Assembly: GCA_910577115.1 (NCBI GenBank)
Contig: CAJTMC010000028.1
Span: 1-52,657 of the forward strand
Reading direction: 5' to 3'
Length of the DNA: 52,657 bases
Source: an uncultured Lachnospiraceae bacterium
GTDB taxonomy: Bacteria > Bacillota > Clostridia > Lachnospirales > Lachnospiraceae
This document shows positions 9,077 to 16,935 of the stretch, piece by piece. How positions within the stretch are numbered: position 1 is the stretch's first letter; the number at the start of each line of letters is the position of its first letter. Under the pieces are notes generated by a model. The model did no database searches. It saw only the letters and a program-made list of their open reading frames with translations, and was not told the origin of the DNA. Position numbers and translations under genes: made by a program.

Positions 9077-10570
9077 TCACAATAACCCGTTTGCCACATT
9101 TGTGAAAAATTCCACAATCAGTACACTCTTAACACCAAGCACAAGCATCGCCGCCGCAAACAAGATAAGCGGCAAAAGCATTCGCCAGTCCGGATCCTTT
9201 ACCTCGTCGGCAATGCTCCCATAGTCAAAATCATTTCCTGGAAAATACGCCCTGATTACAATGCTAAGCATATAAACCGCCGTCAGCAGCGCCGATACCA
9301 AAAGCGCACCCACACCCACAATCTCCAGTATGCCCCCGCTCACAAACGCCGCATGCGCCAAATACCATTTTGACACAAAACCGCAAAGTCCCGGCACACC
9401 CATGAGGGCAAAGGACGACACCGTAAAAATTGCAAAAACCTTTGGCATCTTTTTCGCCATACCGTCAATCTCATGCACATAATTCGCATGCGCCTGCGTA
9501 ATCATCGCACCTGCGCAGAAAAATGCACAAATTTTCATTACCCCATGAAATACCATATGGCAAAGCGCACCCACAAGTCCAAGCGGCGTCATAATCAGCA
9601 CGCCAAACAAAATATAAGAAAGATTGGATATCGTCGAATACGCAAGACGCCTCTTAATATGCGTTTCCTTAACCGCCATGCTGCACCCGTATACAATCGT
9701 AAAAATAACCACACACAGCAGCAGATACTGCGCCCAGGTCCCCCGCAGAAATTCCGTTCCAAAGCCAAAATACGTAAGACGCATAATCGCAAACGCACCC
9801 GATTTCACAACCGCCACCGCATGCAGAAGCGCCGTAACAGGCGTTGGCGCAACACCTGCCTTTGGCAGCCACGCATTAAACGGACAAATCGCCGCCTTTA
9901 CGCCAAAGCCCATAAATGCCATTACATAGATAAACAAAAGCAAATCTTTCTTATTCCCAATTGCCTCCAGATTCAGAACACCGCCATACATAAATTCCAG
10001 ACTATCCCCATAGACGATCAGAAAAATCATGCTGACAAACGCAAATGCCGCTCCGCCAAGTGAATAATAAAAATATTTACGGCTGGCAAGCACAGCCTCC
10101 TGTGTCAGCGTATGCATTACAAGCGGCACTGTCACAAGTGTCAAAAGCTCATAAAAACAGTACATTGTGAGCATATTTCCCGACATCGCGATGCCAAGCG
10201 TCACGCCGTAAGTCGCCGTATAAAATAAATAGAACGTATTTTCGTGTATTCGGCTGTTATGCTCGTGCTCCATATAAGAAAACGCATAAAGTACGGAAAG
10301 CGGCCAAAGTGTCGATACAAGCCCTGCAAACACCATTCCCATGCCGTCCAGCTTTAACGAAAAATTAAGCTTTTGTCCCGCAAAATTAATCAGCTGAATA
10401 TCCTCTGTAACGCCATGCGCAAGCAGCACATAAGTCAGCAGCGTGTTCAACATAACATACCCGAATATAAAGCACTGTTTATTCCTCTTATCCTTAAAAT
10501 TTAACAATTGGAGTAAAAGTCCACCTGCAAAAGGAAGGAATATGACAATAATCATCAATGACAAAACCAT
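9077..10570 (-). CDS. antiporter-like membrane subunit (NuoN/NuoM/MrpD-type), third copy
   Basis: 497 residues, about 14 predicted membrane helices. Conserved positions of the proton_antipo_M family are Glu141 (CFYELLTL), Lys225 in GFGVKAAICPFNAWLP, Lys256 (VVKSGAFAI) and Lys346 in VFHGVMKICAFF. The start at 10570 is preceded by a G-rich Shine-Dalgarno (CAGGGGGC); the upstream in-frame ATG at 10591 has none. It lies 16 bases before the NuoL-like gene and 46 after the previous one. The family conducts H+ or Na+ across the cytoplasmic membrane as part of a larger complex and is not known to work alone. Confidence 0.85.
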   Translation of the reverse strand: MVLSLMIIVIFLPFAGGLLLQLLNFKDKRNKQCFIFGYVMLNTLLTYVLLAHGVTEDIQLINFAGQKLNFSLKLDGMGMVFAGLVSTLWPLSVLYAFSYMEHEHNSRIHENTFYLFYTATYGVTLGIAMSGNMLTMYCFYELLTLVTVPLVMHTLTQEAVLASRKYFYYSLGGAAFAFVSMIFLIVYGDSLEFMYGGVLNLEAIGNKKDLLLFIYVMAFMGFGVKAAICPFNAWLPKAGVAPTPVTALLHAVAVVKSGAFAIMRLTYFGFGTEFLRGTWAQYLLLCVVIFTIVYGCSMAVKETHIKRRLAYSTISNLSYILFGVLIMTPLGLVGALCHMVFHGVMKICAFFCAGAMITQAHANYVHEIDGMAKKMPKVFAIFTVSSFALMGVPGLCGFVSKWYLAHAAFVSGGILEIVGVGALLVSALLTAVYMLSIVIRAYFPGNDFDYGSIADEVKDPDWRMLLPLILFAAAMLVLGVKSVLIVEFFTNVANGLL

Positions 10571-10616
10571 AAAAGCCCCCTGCCTTTCCATACTCTGCGA
10601 ATTTAACCTTAGCCCG

Positions 10617-12143
10617 TTACATCAAAGGGGCTGCAATCCCGCTGATAAACGAAATCAAAGGCGCCGGACAAAGACCAAAAAATATCGTAAGCGCCGCAAA
10701 AATAAGAATCGGCACAAGCATCAGCGGTGAAGGCTCGTGATACTTTGTAATCAGCGACGAGTCCACAGGCGCATACAAAAATCCCTTGATGCTAATCGGC
10801 AGCAAATACCCCGCTGTCAAAAGCGCCGACACCAAAAGCGCAGCCGCGCCAATCCACGATATACCGTTTAATCCGCTTTCCAGACAGCCAACCGCCAAAT
10901 ACCATTTGCTCACCAAACCGCTTGTCGGCGGTATCCCGATCAGCCCCAAAGAAACAATTGTATAGCACCAGTAAAGAATCGGCATTCGTCCCGCAAGCCC
11001 GATAAAATCATTTACCTTTGTCCGTCCTGTGTTAAAAATCAAAGCGCCGGCAAACAGAAAAAGCGCACTCTTTATGACTGCATGAAATACCACATGCAGC
11101 ATACTTCCCACAAACGCCGTCGTATTCAGCATGGAAAGCCCAAGCAAAATATAAGAAAGATTGGAAACCGTAGAGTAGGCAAGCCTTTTTTTGAGCACCT
11201 TCTCCTTAAAAGCAAGCGACGAGCCCATAATCAGTGTCACGATCGCCAAAACTGCCCACACAAGCTGCACCCATGTACCGCGCAGCGCATCTGCCCCGAA
11301 ACAGTAAAATACCGTTCTGATAATCGCAAACACCCCACCCTTTACAATAATTCCCGACAAAAAAGCCGATGCAGGCGCTGGTGCAACGGGGTGTGCAGTC
11401 GGCAGCCACGCATGCAGCGGAAATAACCCTGCCTTTACGCCGAATCCAAGAATCATCAAAAACGCCGCCACAAGCGCCAGTCCGCTGTTTCCTGACTCTG
11501 CAGCAAGCCCCATGACATACCAGCCGCCTTCTTCAAAAGCCCATACATACGGCATTCCAAGCCCCATCCCTTTTGAAAAAACCGGCACAAACTGATACAG
11601 GAAAAAAATTCCAAAAAGCGCCATATACGCGCCGCAGAACGAATAAATCAGATATTTTAGCCCCGCCATAACGGCTTCTTTTGTACCTTTATGGAGCACG
11701 AAAGGCATTGACACAATCGTCATCAGCTCATAAAACAGATAAAGCGTCACGATATTTCCCGCAAAATCAATCCCCATAATTACACCATAGGTAATCAGGT
11801 AAAAGCCGTAATATCGTTTTTCGTGCTCCTCATTCTGCATATAGGAAAGCGAGAAAAATCCGACCAAAACAAATACAAGCGTCACCAGTCCTGCAAAAAG
11901 CCTTCCTAAGTTGTCAATGATAAAGAAAACAGGAACCTTGTGTAAAATCTGACTTATTAAAATAAATTCGTCCCCTGCCGCTCCGCTGATTACAAAACAA
12001 CTCAACGCCGCACACAAAAGAAATGACACGCCTGTCATATTTATCAGTATTTTTCTGTTTGCAAATATCCTCTCCGGCACAAGCAGCAGCACTATCCCCA
12101 GCAGAACCGGCAGAACAACCGGCATTATAACCATATAGCTCAT
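10617..12143 (-). CDS. antiporter-like membrane subunit (NuoN/NuoM/MrpD-type), second copy
   Basis: 508 residues with the same architecture as its neighbours. Glu139 (LFYELMTI), Lys237 in GFGVKAGLFPLHAWLP, Lys268 (IIVKGGVFAI) and Lys358 in VFHAVIKSALFL are all present, so the ion path looks intact. It is closest in motif spelling to the 9077-10570 protein (APxPxxA, NYV/RTK-type loop after the last motif), suggesting a duplication. AAAGGAG lies about 13 bases before the ATG. It is 46 bases from both neighbours in the operon. Confidence 0.85.
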   Translation of the reverse strand: MSYMVIMPVVLPVLLGIVLLLVPERIFANRKILINMTGVSFLLCAALSCFVISGAAGDEFILISQILHKVPVFFIIDNLGRLFAGLVTLVFVLVGFFSLSYMQNEEHEKRYYGFYLITYGVIMGIDFAGNIVTLYLFYELMTIVSMPFVLHKGTKEAVMAGLKYLIYSFCGAYMALFGIFFLYQFVPVFSKGMGLGMPYVWAFEEGGWYVMGLAAESGNSGLALVAAFLMILGFGVKAGLFPLHAWLPTAHPVAPAPASAFLSGIIVKGGVFAIIRTVFYCFGADALRGTWVQLVWAVLAIVTLIMGSSLAFKEKVLKKRLAYSTVSNLSYILLGLSMLNTTAFVGSMLHVVFHAVIKSALFLFAGALIFNTGRTKVNDFIGLAGRMPILYWCYTIVSLGLIGIPPTSGLVSKWYLAVGCLESGLNGISWIGAAALLVSALLTAGYLLPISIKGFLYAPVDSSLITKYHEPSPLMLVPILIFAALTIFFGLCPAPLISFISGIAAPLM

Positions 12144-12189
12144 ATTAACAGCCTTGCTCCTTTCTCAACCTTCACCTCAACCAAACATG

Positions 12190-13704
12190 TCAGCCAAACA
12201 TGTCAAGTCCGCTCATAATCCAGTTCACAATCGGCTGTGAACAGCAGCCAAGCGCCATATTCAGCATAATCAAGAGTACCAGCGAAAGCGTGTAAACAGG
12301 GTAATCCTTTACATTCCTGCCCACCGCACTTTTCAAATGCTTATATCGCATGACATTTGCCGGCGTATAAATGCAAATTACGGTTCTCATAAAATAAATC
12401 GCATTCAGCACCGTACTAATCGCAAGGCAAATCAAGGTAGGCAGCAATTTCACAAGGTTATTCTGCACCGCCGCCTGTGCGAACAACAGTTTGCTGATAA
12501 ATCCCGAAAACATCGGAATTCCCACCATTGAGCACGCGCCAATCGAAAATGCAAGCCCTGCCACAGGATTTCTGTAACCGCTTCCGACTAAATCCTCAAA
12601 TTTCCTGCTGCCGTCCGACACGTCCGTCAGCCCCGCACTCGCGATAAACAGCAGCGATTTTGTCGCCGCATGCGAAAGAATGTGGAAAATACTCGCCACT
12701 ACGCCAAAGGTCGAGCCAAGTCCAAAGCCCATGTAAATATATCCAATCTGCGCCACCGAAGAAAAGGCAACCATACGCCGGATATCCTTCTCCAAAATCG
12801 CGTTCACAGAACCCATAATCATGCCAAGCAGACCAAACGCAAAGAAGATATTGACAATCTTGGAATCAACAATAATCCCAAAGCCTACTACCCGATAAAA
12901 AATCTTAATTAACAAAAAGATATATCCCTTCGACACAAGACTTGATAAAATCGCCGCACTCGACACCGTAGAGTACCCGTACGCATCCGGCAGCCATGTG
13001 TGAAACGGATAAAGCGCGCTCTTAATCGCAAGACCCACGCAGATCATGCCAATCGACGCAATCAGCGGCACGTTGTAGGTTCCCTGCGCATAAACATACG
13101 CAACGCTTTCCTTAATATTGCTCATGAGCAAATGCCCCGTAATATCATAAAGAATACAAAGTCCCATCAGCAAAAGCCCGGAGCCAAGCGAGCTCATAAT
13201 CATATAGCGCATCGCCGCTTCAATCGTGCGCCCATGCTGTGTAATCATAATGAGGCCGCAGGCGCTCAGCGTATTAATCTCAACAAAAACATATGCCGTA
13301 AAAAGGTCATTCGTATAAATCAACGCAAGCAGCGAGCTCAAAAGCAGATTAATCATAATGTAAAAAAGATTAATCTTTGTCTCCTCAACCTCCTCGTCAA
13401 TATGCTTTTCTCCGCCCTTCATGGAAAGAAACATAATGATGCAGAAAAACAATGCCATTCCTGCCTCAAGAACGCCTGCCCTGATTTCATTTCCCCAAGG
13501 CGCGGGAAAATGCCCCATCATAAAAACAAACGGTGTCTTTACAACCAGCATATAAAAGAAAAGCACTGCCGACATCGCACTGACTGCAATCAGCACAAAC
13601 GTGTTCCAAATGCGTGCAGCCTTCTTACTCATAATGGAAGTAAGCACGCCCGAGCCCAGCGACAGTAGGATACTGAAAAAGGGGAAATTCTGTATAAAAT
13701 CCAT
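12190..13704 (-). CDS. antiporter-like membrane subunit (MrpD/MbhH-type), first copy
   Basis: 504 residues. Glu142 (FVEINTLSACG), Lys228 in GLAIKSALYPFHTWLPDAYG, Lys259 (LVSKGYIFLL) and Lys349 in HILSHAATKSLLF give a complete antiporter-type ion path. The VEINTLS and DAYG spellings are typical of MrpD/MbhH rather than NuoN, which fits its place directly after MrpC. The start overlaps the MrpC stop (TAATG), so the two are translationally coupled. Confidence 0.87.
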   Translation of the reverse strand: MDFIQNFPFFSILLSLGSGVLTSIMSKKAARIWNTFVLIAVSAMSAVLFFYMLVVKTPFVFMMGHFPAPWGNEIRAGVLEAGMALFFCIIMFLSMKGGEKHIDEEVEETKINLFYIMINLLLSSLLALIYTNDLFTAYVFVEINTLSACGLIMITQHGRTIEAAMRYMIMSSLGSGLLLMGLCILYDITGHLLMSNIKESVAYVYAQGTYNVPLIASIGMICVGLAIKSALYPFHTWLPDAYGYSTVSSAAILSSLVSKGYIFLLIKIFYRVVGFGIIVDSKIVNIFFAFGLLGMIMGSVNAILEKDIRRMVAFSSVAQIGYIYMGFGLGSTFGVVASIFHILSHAATKSLLFIASAGLTDVSDGSRKFEDLVGSGYRNPVAGLAFSIGACSMVGIPMFSGFISKLLFAQAAVQNNLVKLLPTLICLAISTVLNAIYFMRTVICIYTPANVMRYKHLKSAVGRNVKDYPVYTLSLVLLIMLNMALGCCSQPIVNWIMSGLDMFG

Positions 13705-14078
13705 TATTTATCCTCCTTTTTAAGCTGCGTCGATATTTCGTCCATATCCAGCGTATGATACCTTCGGTAAAGTCTGACCGTAAGCGAAAGCATCAGCGCA
13801 GTCGTTGATACGGACACCACAATTCCCGTAAGCACCAGTCCGCTGGGAACCGGATTGATATACGCATCAACGCTCGTCACATTGTCTGCCACAATCGGCG
13901 CCGCTCTGCCCACAATGTAACCCTTTTCCGCCAAAAACAGGTAAGTCGCAGTATCCATAATGTTCAATCCGATAATCTTCTTAATCAGGTTTTTCTGCAA
14001 AAGCAGATTGGAGAATCCGATGCCAAATAAAATCATGGCAACCGCCTCCCCGTAGTTTACAAGCAAATTTCCACCCAT
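13704..14078 (-). CDS. mrpC: Mrp-type subunit C (NuoK/MbhG-like)
   Basis: 124 residues with three predicted membrane helices. NLIKKIIGLNIMDTATYLF forms the middle helix, and PVPSGLVLTGIVVSVSTTA matches the conserved P-P-x-A-L-x-L-T-x-I-V-I-S signature of MrpC/NuoK. Its stop overlaps the start of the MrpD-like gene. It begins 6 bases after the MbhE-MrpB fusion gene. In Mrp and Mbh complexes this subunit links the antiporter-like subunits to the small subunits. Confidence 0.88.
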   Translation of the reverse strand: MGGNLLVNYGEAVAMILFGIGFSNLLLQKNLIKKIIGLNIMDTATYLFLAEKGYIVGRAAPIVADNVTSVDAYINPVPSGLVLTGIVVSVSTTALMLSLTVRLYRRYHTLDMDEISTQLKKEDK

Positions 14079-14084
14079 AGGAAC

Positions 14085-15047
14085 CTAGAACCCCCCTTTT
14101 CTGAACATGGCGTAAAACGCATACATTGTACACGCCACCACAAGTCCCACGCAGATATTCAGCGGAAGAATCAGACCCGAGCTCAAAATTGCCCCCGGCG
14201 TACCAAGCGGTATCCCCGTTTCCAAATGATGCGCGCCGCAATAAAACGAATATGTCTTTGCAAGACAATAAAACAAAAGCGCAGCGAAACAAATCCATTT
14301 ATAGGTCTTCTGTGTAAAAAAGCGCTCTATCTTTTGAAAACCAAAAGCATTCACGTACAAAATCAGTGCCGAACCGATAATCGCACCGCCGGAGAATCCG
14401 CCGCCCGGAGAAAGATGCCCGTTCAAAATCACGTAAATACCAAAAATAATTATCATGGGAACAAGAAAAAATGCCACCTTCTGCACAATAACATCATTTT
14501 TCGGCTCATAGAGGCGGTCATTCTCTTCCTCTTCCTTTTTCTTTGATTTGGCATCAAGCCGCAGAAGAATAAACACTGCACAAGTTGCGGTAAACAGCAC
14601 GTTAGACTCGCCTAACGTGTCAAACGCACGATAATCCAAAATCATGCCCGTAACAATATTCACAGCCCCCGTATCTTTCATGCCGTCCTCAATATACTTT
14701 GCCGCAACCTCGTTATTATCAGGATTTGCAGCATTTCCCGTAGGCGGAAGATACGATACGATATAGAGCAGAATGCCAAGCAGCACAAACACGAAAAAGA
14801 CAGACACAATGCGATAAAGCCTGCGAAAAACCGCAAGTTTTTTATTATGCTCAATATCATAAATCATTCTCCTGACCATTGCCTCATCATGCGTCCGCTG
14901 CTTTGCCGTCTCTACATCTTCCTGAAACGGCGTCTGCGGCTTTAGCTCAACCGTCCCGAGGTAAGGATCCTTCTCACCGCGGTACCAGCGTTTGATTTTA
15001 AAGGCCTTCGTTTTACGGTATTCCTGCTCTGATAATAAACGGCTCAC
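14085..15047 (-). CDS. MbhE-MrpB fusion subunit
   Basis: 320 residues in three parts. About 80 charged cytoplasmic residues come first. An MbhE-like segment follows, with AAKYIEDGMKDTGAVNIVTG then DYRAFDTLGE. The last part is a complete MrpB/MnhB domain carrying the signature NGHLSPGGGFSGG. In Mrp antiporters the MbhE part sits at the C-terminus of MrpA; in Pyrococcus Mbh it is its own gene. Here it is fused to MrpB. The start overlaps the preceding MbhD-like gene by four bases (ATGA), so coupling is likely. The long charged N-terminus has no counterpart that I recognise. Confidence 0.85.
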   Translation of the reverse strand: MSRLLSEQEYRKTKAFKIKRWYRGEKDPYLGTVELKPQTPFQEDVETAKQRTHDEAMVRRMIYDIEHNKKLAVFRRLYRIVSVFFVFVLLGILLYIVSYLPPTGNAANPDNNEVAAKYIEDGMKDTGAVNIVTGMILDYRAFDTLGESNVLFTATCAVFILLRLDAKSKKKEEEENDRLYEPKNDVIVQKVAFFLVPMIIIFGIYVILNGHLSPGGGFSGGAIIGSALILYVNAFGFQKIERFFTQKTYKWICFAALLFYCLAKTYSFYCGAHHLETGIPLGTPGAILSSGLILPLNICVGLVVACTMYAFYAMFRKGGF

Positions 15048-15322
15048 TCTTTTTCCTCCTTATCCTCATCCTTCTCAATCTCCACCATCGCGTGGATTTT
15101 TTTCAGCGTCACAAAGAAAAGAATACTCGTAATTCCCGCACCGACTGCTGCCTCTGTAATTGCAAGATCCGGAGACTCCAGCAAAATCCAAATAATCGAC
15201 ATAATCAGACTGTAGGACATAAATATAATAATGGAGTTCAGCAGATTTTTTGAAAAACTGACAGAAATCGCGCATACAATTAAAAAGACAAAAAGCACAA
15301 TCTGAAATATCTTCATACGCAA
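15044..15322 (-). CDS. MbhD-like subunit (DUF4040; MrpA C-terminal segment)
   Basis: 92 residues, three predicted membrane helices and an acidic C-terminus rich in Glu, Asp and Lys. The segment ESPDLAITEAAVGAGI is the hallmark of DUF4040/MbhD, which in Mrp antiporters is part of MrpA. A separate short gene here, between MrpG and the MbhE-MrpB fusion, copies the order of membrane-bound hydrogenase operons. Confidence 0.87.
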   Translation of the reverse strand: MRMKIFQIVLFVFLIVCAISVSFSKNLLNSIIIFMSYSLIMSIIWILLESPDLAITEAAVGAGITSILFFVTLKKIHAMVEIEKDEDKEEKE

Positions 15323-15337
15323 TACCTCCTACCAATC

Positions 15338-15673
15338 CTATGACTTCTTCGTTTGATCTTCATAACAGCTGTCCGGCTTTTCATTTGTGGTTACCTCAAA
15401 GCGCGCCAGCATATGGGACGCCACAGGCGATGCAAACCACAAAAAGACCACAACCAGTATCATTTTCACCGACGTGAAATTGAGTCCGCACAAAATAACC
15501 AGTCCAAGCATCGACAGCGCAATGCCGAACGTGTCGCCCATTGCCGCCGCATGCATTCTGTTCAGCACATATTTCAATTTAAACACGCCGAAAAGCTCTA
15601 TTCCAAAAATAATCGTGCCACAGATTAAAAAAGCAGTTCCTATTAAAAATCTAATCCACTGTAATGCGATCAC
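15338..15673 (-). CDS. mrpG: Mrp-type subunit G (MbhC-like)
   Basis: 111 residues, three helices, matching MrpG/MnhG. It opens with a FLIGTAFLICG helix, then has the KYVLNRMHAAAMGDTFGIAL stretch typical of the family (R-x-H-A-A-x-x-x-D-T) and a SPVASHMLARF motif near the end. The start is GTG at 15673, with GGAGG 9 bases upstream. The first 23 bases overlap the end of mrpF. Confidence 0.88.
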   Translation of the reverse strand: MIALQWIRFLIGTAFLICGTIIFGIELFGVFKLKYVLNRMHAAAMGDTFGIALSMLGLVILCGLNFTSVKMILVVVFLWFASPVASHMLARFEVTTNEKPDSCYEDQTKKS

Positions 15674-16028
15674 CTGTCTTCTCCTCCCCGTTTTTTGTTT
15701 TCTCTTCGTCTTTCATGCCGCGTTTCCTGTTATATTCCGCGTAAATTCCCATATATACCTTTGTCAAAAGCGACACCGCAAGGAAGGAAATCATGGCATA
15801 AATAATGCAGATATCCACAAGATATCCTTCGTCCATTTTCACTGCAAGAATTGCGATAATCACCATCGTAAGCGTACCCATCATATTGATTGCCACAATT
15901 CTGTCAGCCGTTTTCGGCCCTTTTATCGCACGAACCAGACACATCAAAACCATGACCGCAAGAATAATCGGAAGCACCGTAAGCACGATATGATACGCCT
16001 CATTCAACGCCGCGTTCGCGCTATACAT
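15651..16028 (-). CDS. mrpF: Mrp-type subunit F (MbhB-like)
   Basis: 125 residues with three membrane helices. RAIKGPKTADRIVAINMMGT is the conserved R-x-x-x-G-P-x-x-x-D-R-x-x-A motif of MrpF/PhaF. A C-terminal hydrophilic tail is longer than usual. The start overlaps the mrpE stop (TAATG). Confidence 0.9.
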   Translation of the reverse strand: MYSANAALNEAYHIVLTVLPIILAVMVLMCLVRAIKGPKTADRIVAINMMGTLTMVIIAILAVKMDEGYLVDICIIYAMISFLAVSLLTKVYMGIYAEYNRKRGMKDEEKTKNGEEKTGDRITVD

Positions 16029-16495
16029 TATGACACCACTCCTTCCATTTTTTCAAGAAGCTGAACAAACTCCGACGTATCAATACCCTCTGCAAGCGAC
16101 TTGTCAAGACAATGCACTGTGAAAACATCGCCTTCTACGGAAACCGTAATTGTTCCCGGAGTCAGTGTAATGGAATTTGCCAGCAGAAACTTCGACATGT
16201 CATGCTCAAAATGTTTCTCAAACTGTATCAGCGCCGGCTCCACCTCATGGCTTGACGAACATATCAGGCGCAGCGTCGCAAAATTTGCAATCACAATCTC
16301 CCGCAATAAAACACAAAGATACCGGATCAGATAGCCAAGTTTCTTTATAAATGCAAGCTCCTTTTTCGGGCTAAAATCCATAAACCTGCAGATAAACCAG
16401 TAAACCGCAGCCGCAATCACGAGTCCGAATACCACGATTTCTGTCGTTATTTTTCCGTTAAAAACAATCCATAGCAGAAAAAACAGTATATACAT
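16028..16495 (-). CDS. mrpE: Mrp-type subunit E (MbhA-like), first gene of the module
   Basis: 155 residues. Two N-terminal helices are followed by a cytoplasmic domain containing NSITLTPGTITVSVEGDVFTVH, a motif shared by all MrpE/MnhE proteins. Its GGAGGG ribosome binding site lies 9 bases before the ATG. It opens the ten-gene run that ends at 6889, with gaps of at most 50 bases. Upstream is the trmB remnant, so the operon promoter is either within that remnant or further upstream; I could not fix it. Confidence 0.9.
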   Translation of the reverse strand: MYILFFLLWIVFNGKITTEIVVFGLVIAAAVYWFICRFMDFSPKKELAFIKKLGYLIRYLCVLLREIVIANFATLRLICSSSHEVEPALIQFEKHFEHDMSKFLLANSITLTPGTITVSVEGDVFTVHCLDKSLAEGIDTSEFVQLLEKMEGVVS

Positions 16496-16519
16496 GCCAA
16501 AAACCCTCCATTCCTTCTA

Positions 16520-16674
16520 TACTTTATGCCTTGTTCCCATGTCTATCTCAATCGTACCGGCCGGTCATTGCCAAATCCCCCGTTCCATTTCCCTTTATGT
16601 GCAAACGGCTCATGTACCACAAAACGGCTGTCTGCAATCATCTCTCTTGAACCGGTCACATTTCTAAGTCTCAT
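16520..16674 (-). pseudogene. trmB: trmB remnant (tRNA guanine-N7 methyltransferase, N-terminus only)
   Basis: From the ATG at 16674 the frame reads MRLRNVTGSREMIADSRFVV, then KGKWN and FGND, the diagnostic N-terminus of TrmB. A perfect AAAGGAG lies 6 bases upstream. After FGND the frame stops at about 16543. In the next frame the sequence goes on as TIEIDMG, matching the SAM-binding IEIGMGKG segment, and then stops being recognisable. The gene has therefore suffered a frameshift and lost its remaining 75 percent. A functional copy elsewhere is expected, because TrmB is widely conserved. Confidence 0.75.
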
Positions 16675-16859
16675 GTAAATCTCCTTTATTCCGGTGGCTG
16701 CTTTCTTAACATCGCTTTGCGAATCCACCTCTTATTCACATTATTTTACTCCTTGCAATTCTATTTGTCATTATAAAAGTTGTGTAATTTTTTACAAAAA
16801 TTTATCAAATTAAGAATAAATTTATATAAATTTTAGAAATATACCACTTTGTTTTTTAG

Positions 16860-16887
16860 TTACATTTTTTTCAAAATAGTGTACAAT
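16860..16887 (+). promoter_or_regulatory. sigma-A-type promoter for the carboxypeptidase gene
   Basis: TTACAT and TACAAT are separated by 16 bases within an AT-rich stretch, about 50 bases upstream of the ATG at 16936. The rest of 16675-16859 is AT-rich and shows nothing else I can name. Confidence 0.55.
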
Positions 16888-16935
16888 CTAATTAATAATA
16901 CGCGAAAAATCAAAAAGTCATAAAGGACGTTTAAA

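Noticed and set aside
9473..10063. 196-codon plus-strand frame within the antiporter operon
   Set aside because: It is antisense to a clear NuoN-like gene and rich in Arg, His and Lys, as expected from reading hydrophobic codons backwards. No ribosome binding site.
13000..13668. 222-codon plus-strand frame
   Set aside because: Antisense to the MrpD-like gene, with the same basic, low-complexity composition and no family character.
15387..16064. 225-codon plus-strand frame
   Set aside because: Runs antisense across three overlapping Mrp genes whose own motifs are unmistakable.
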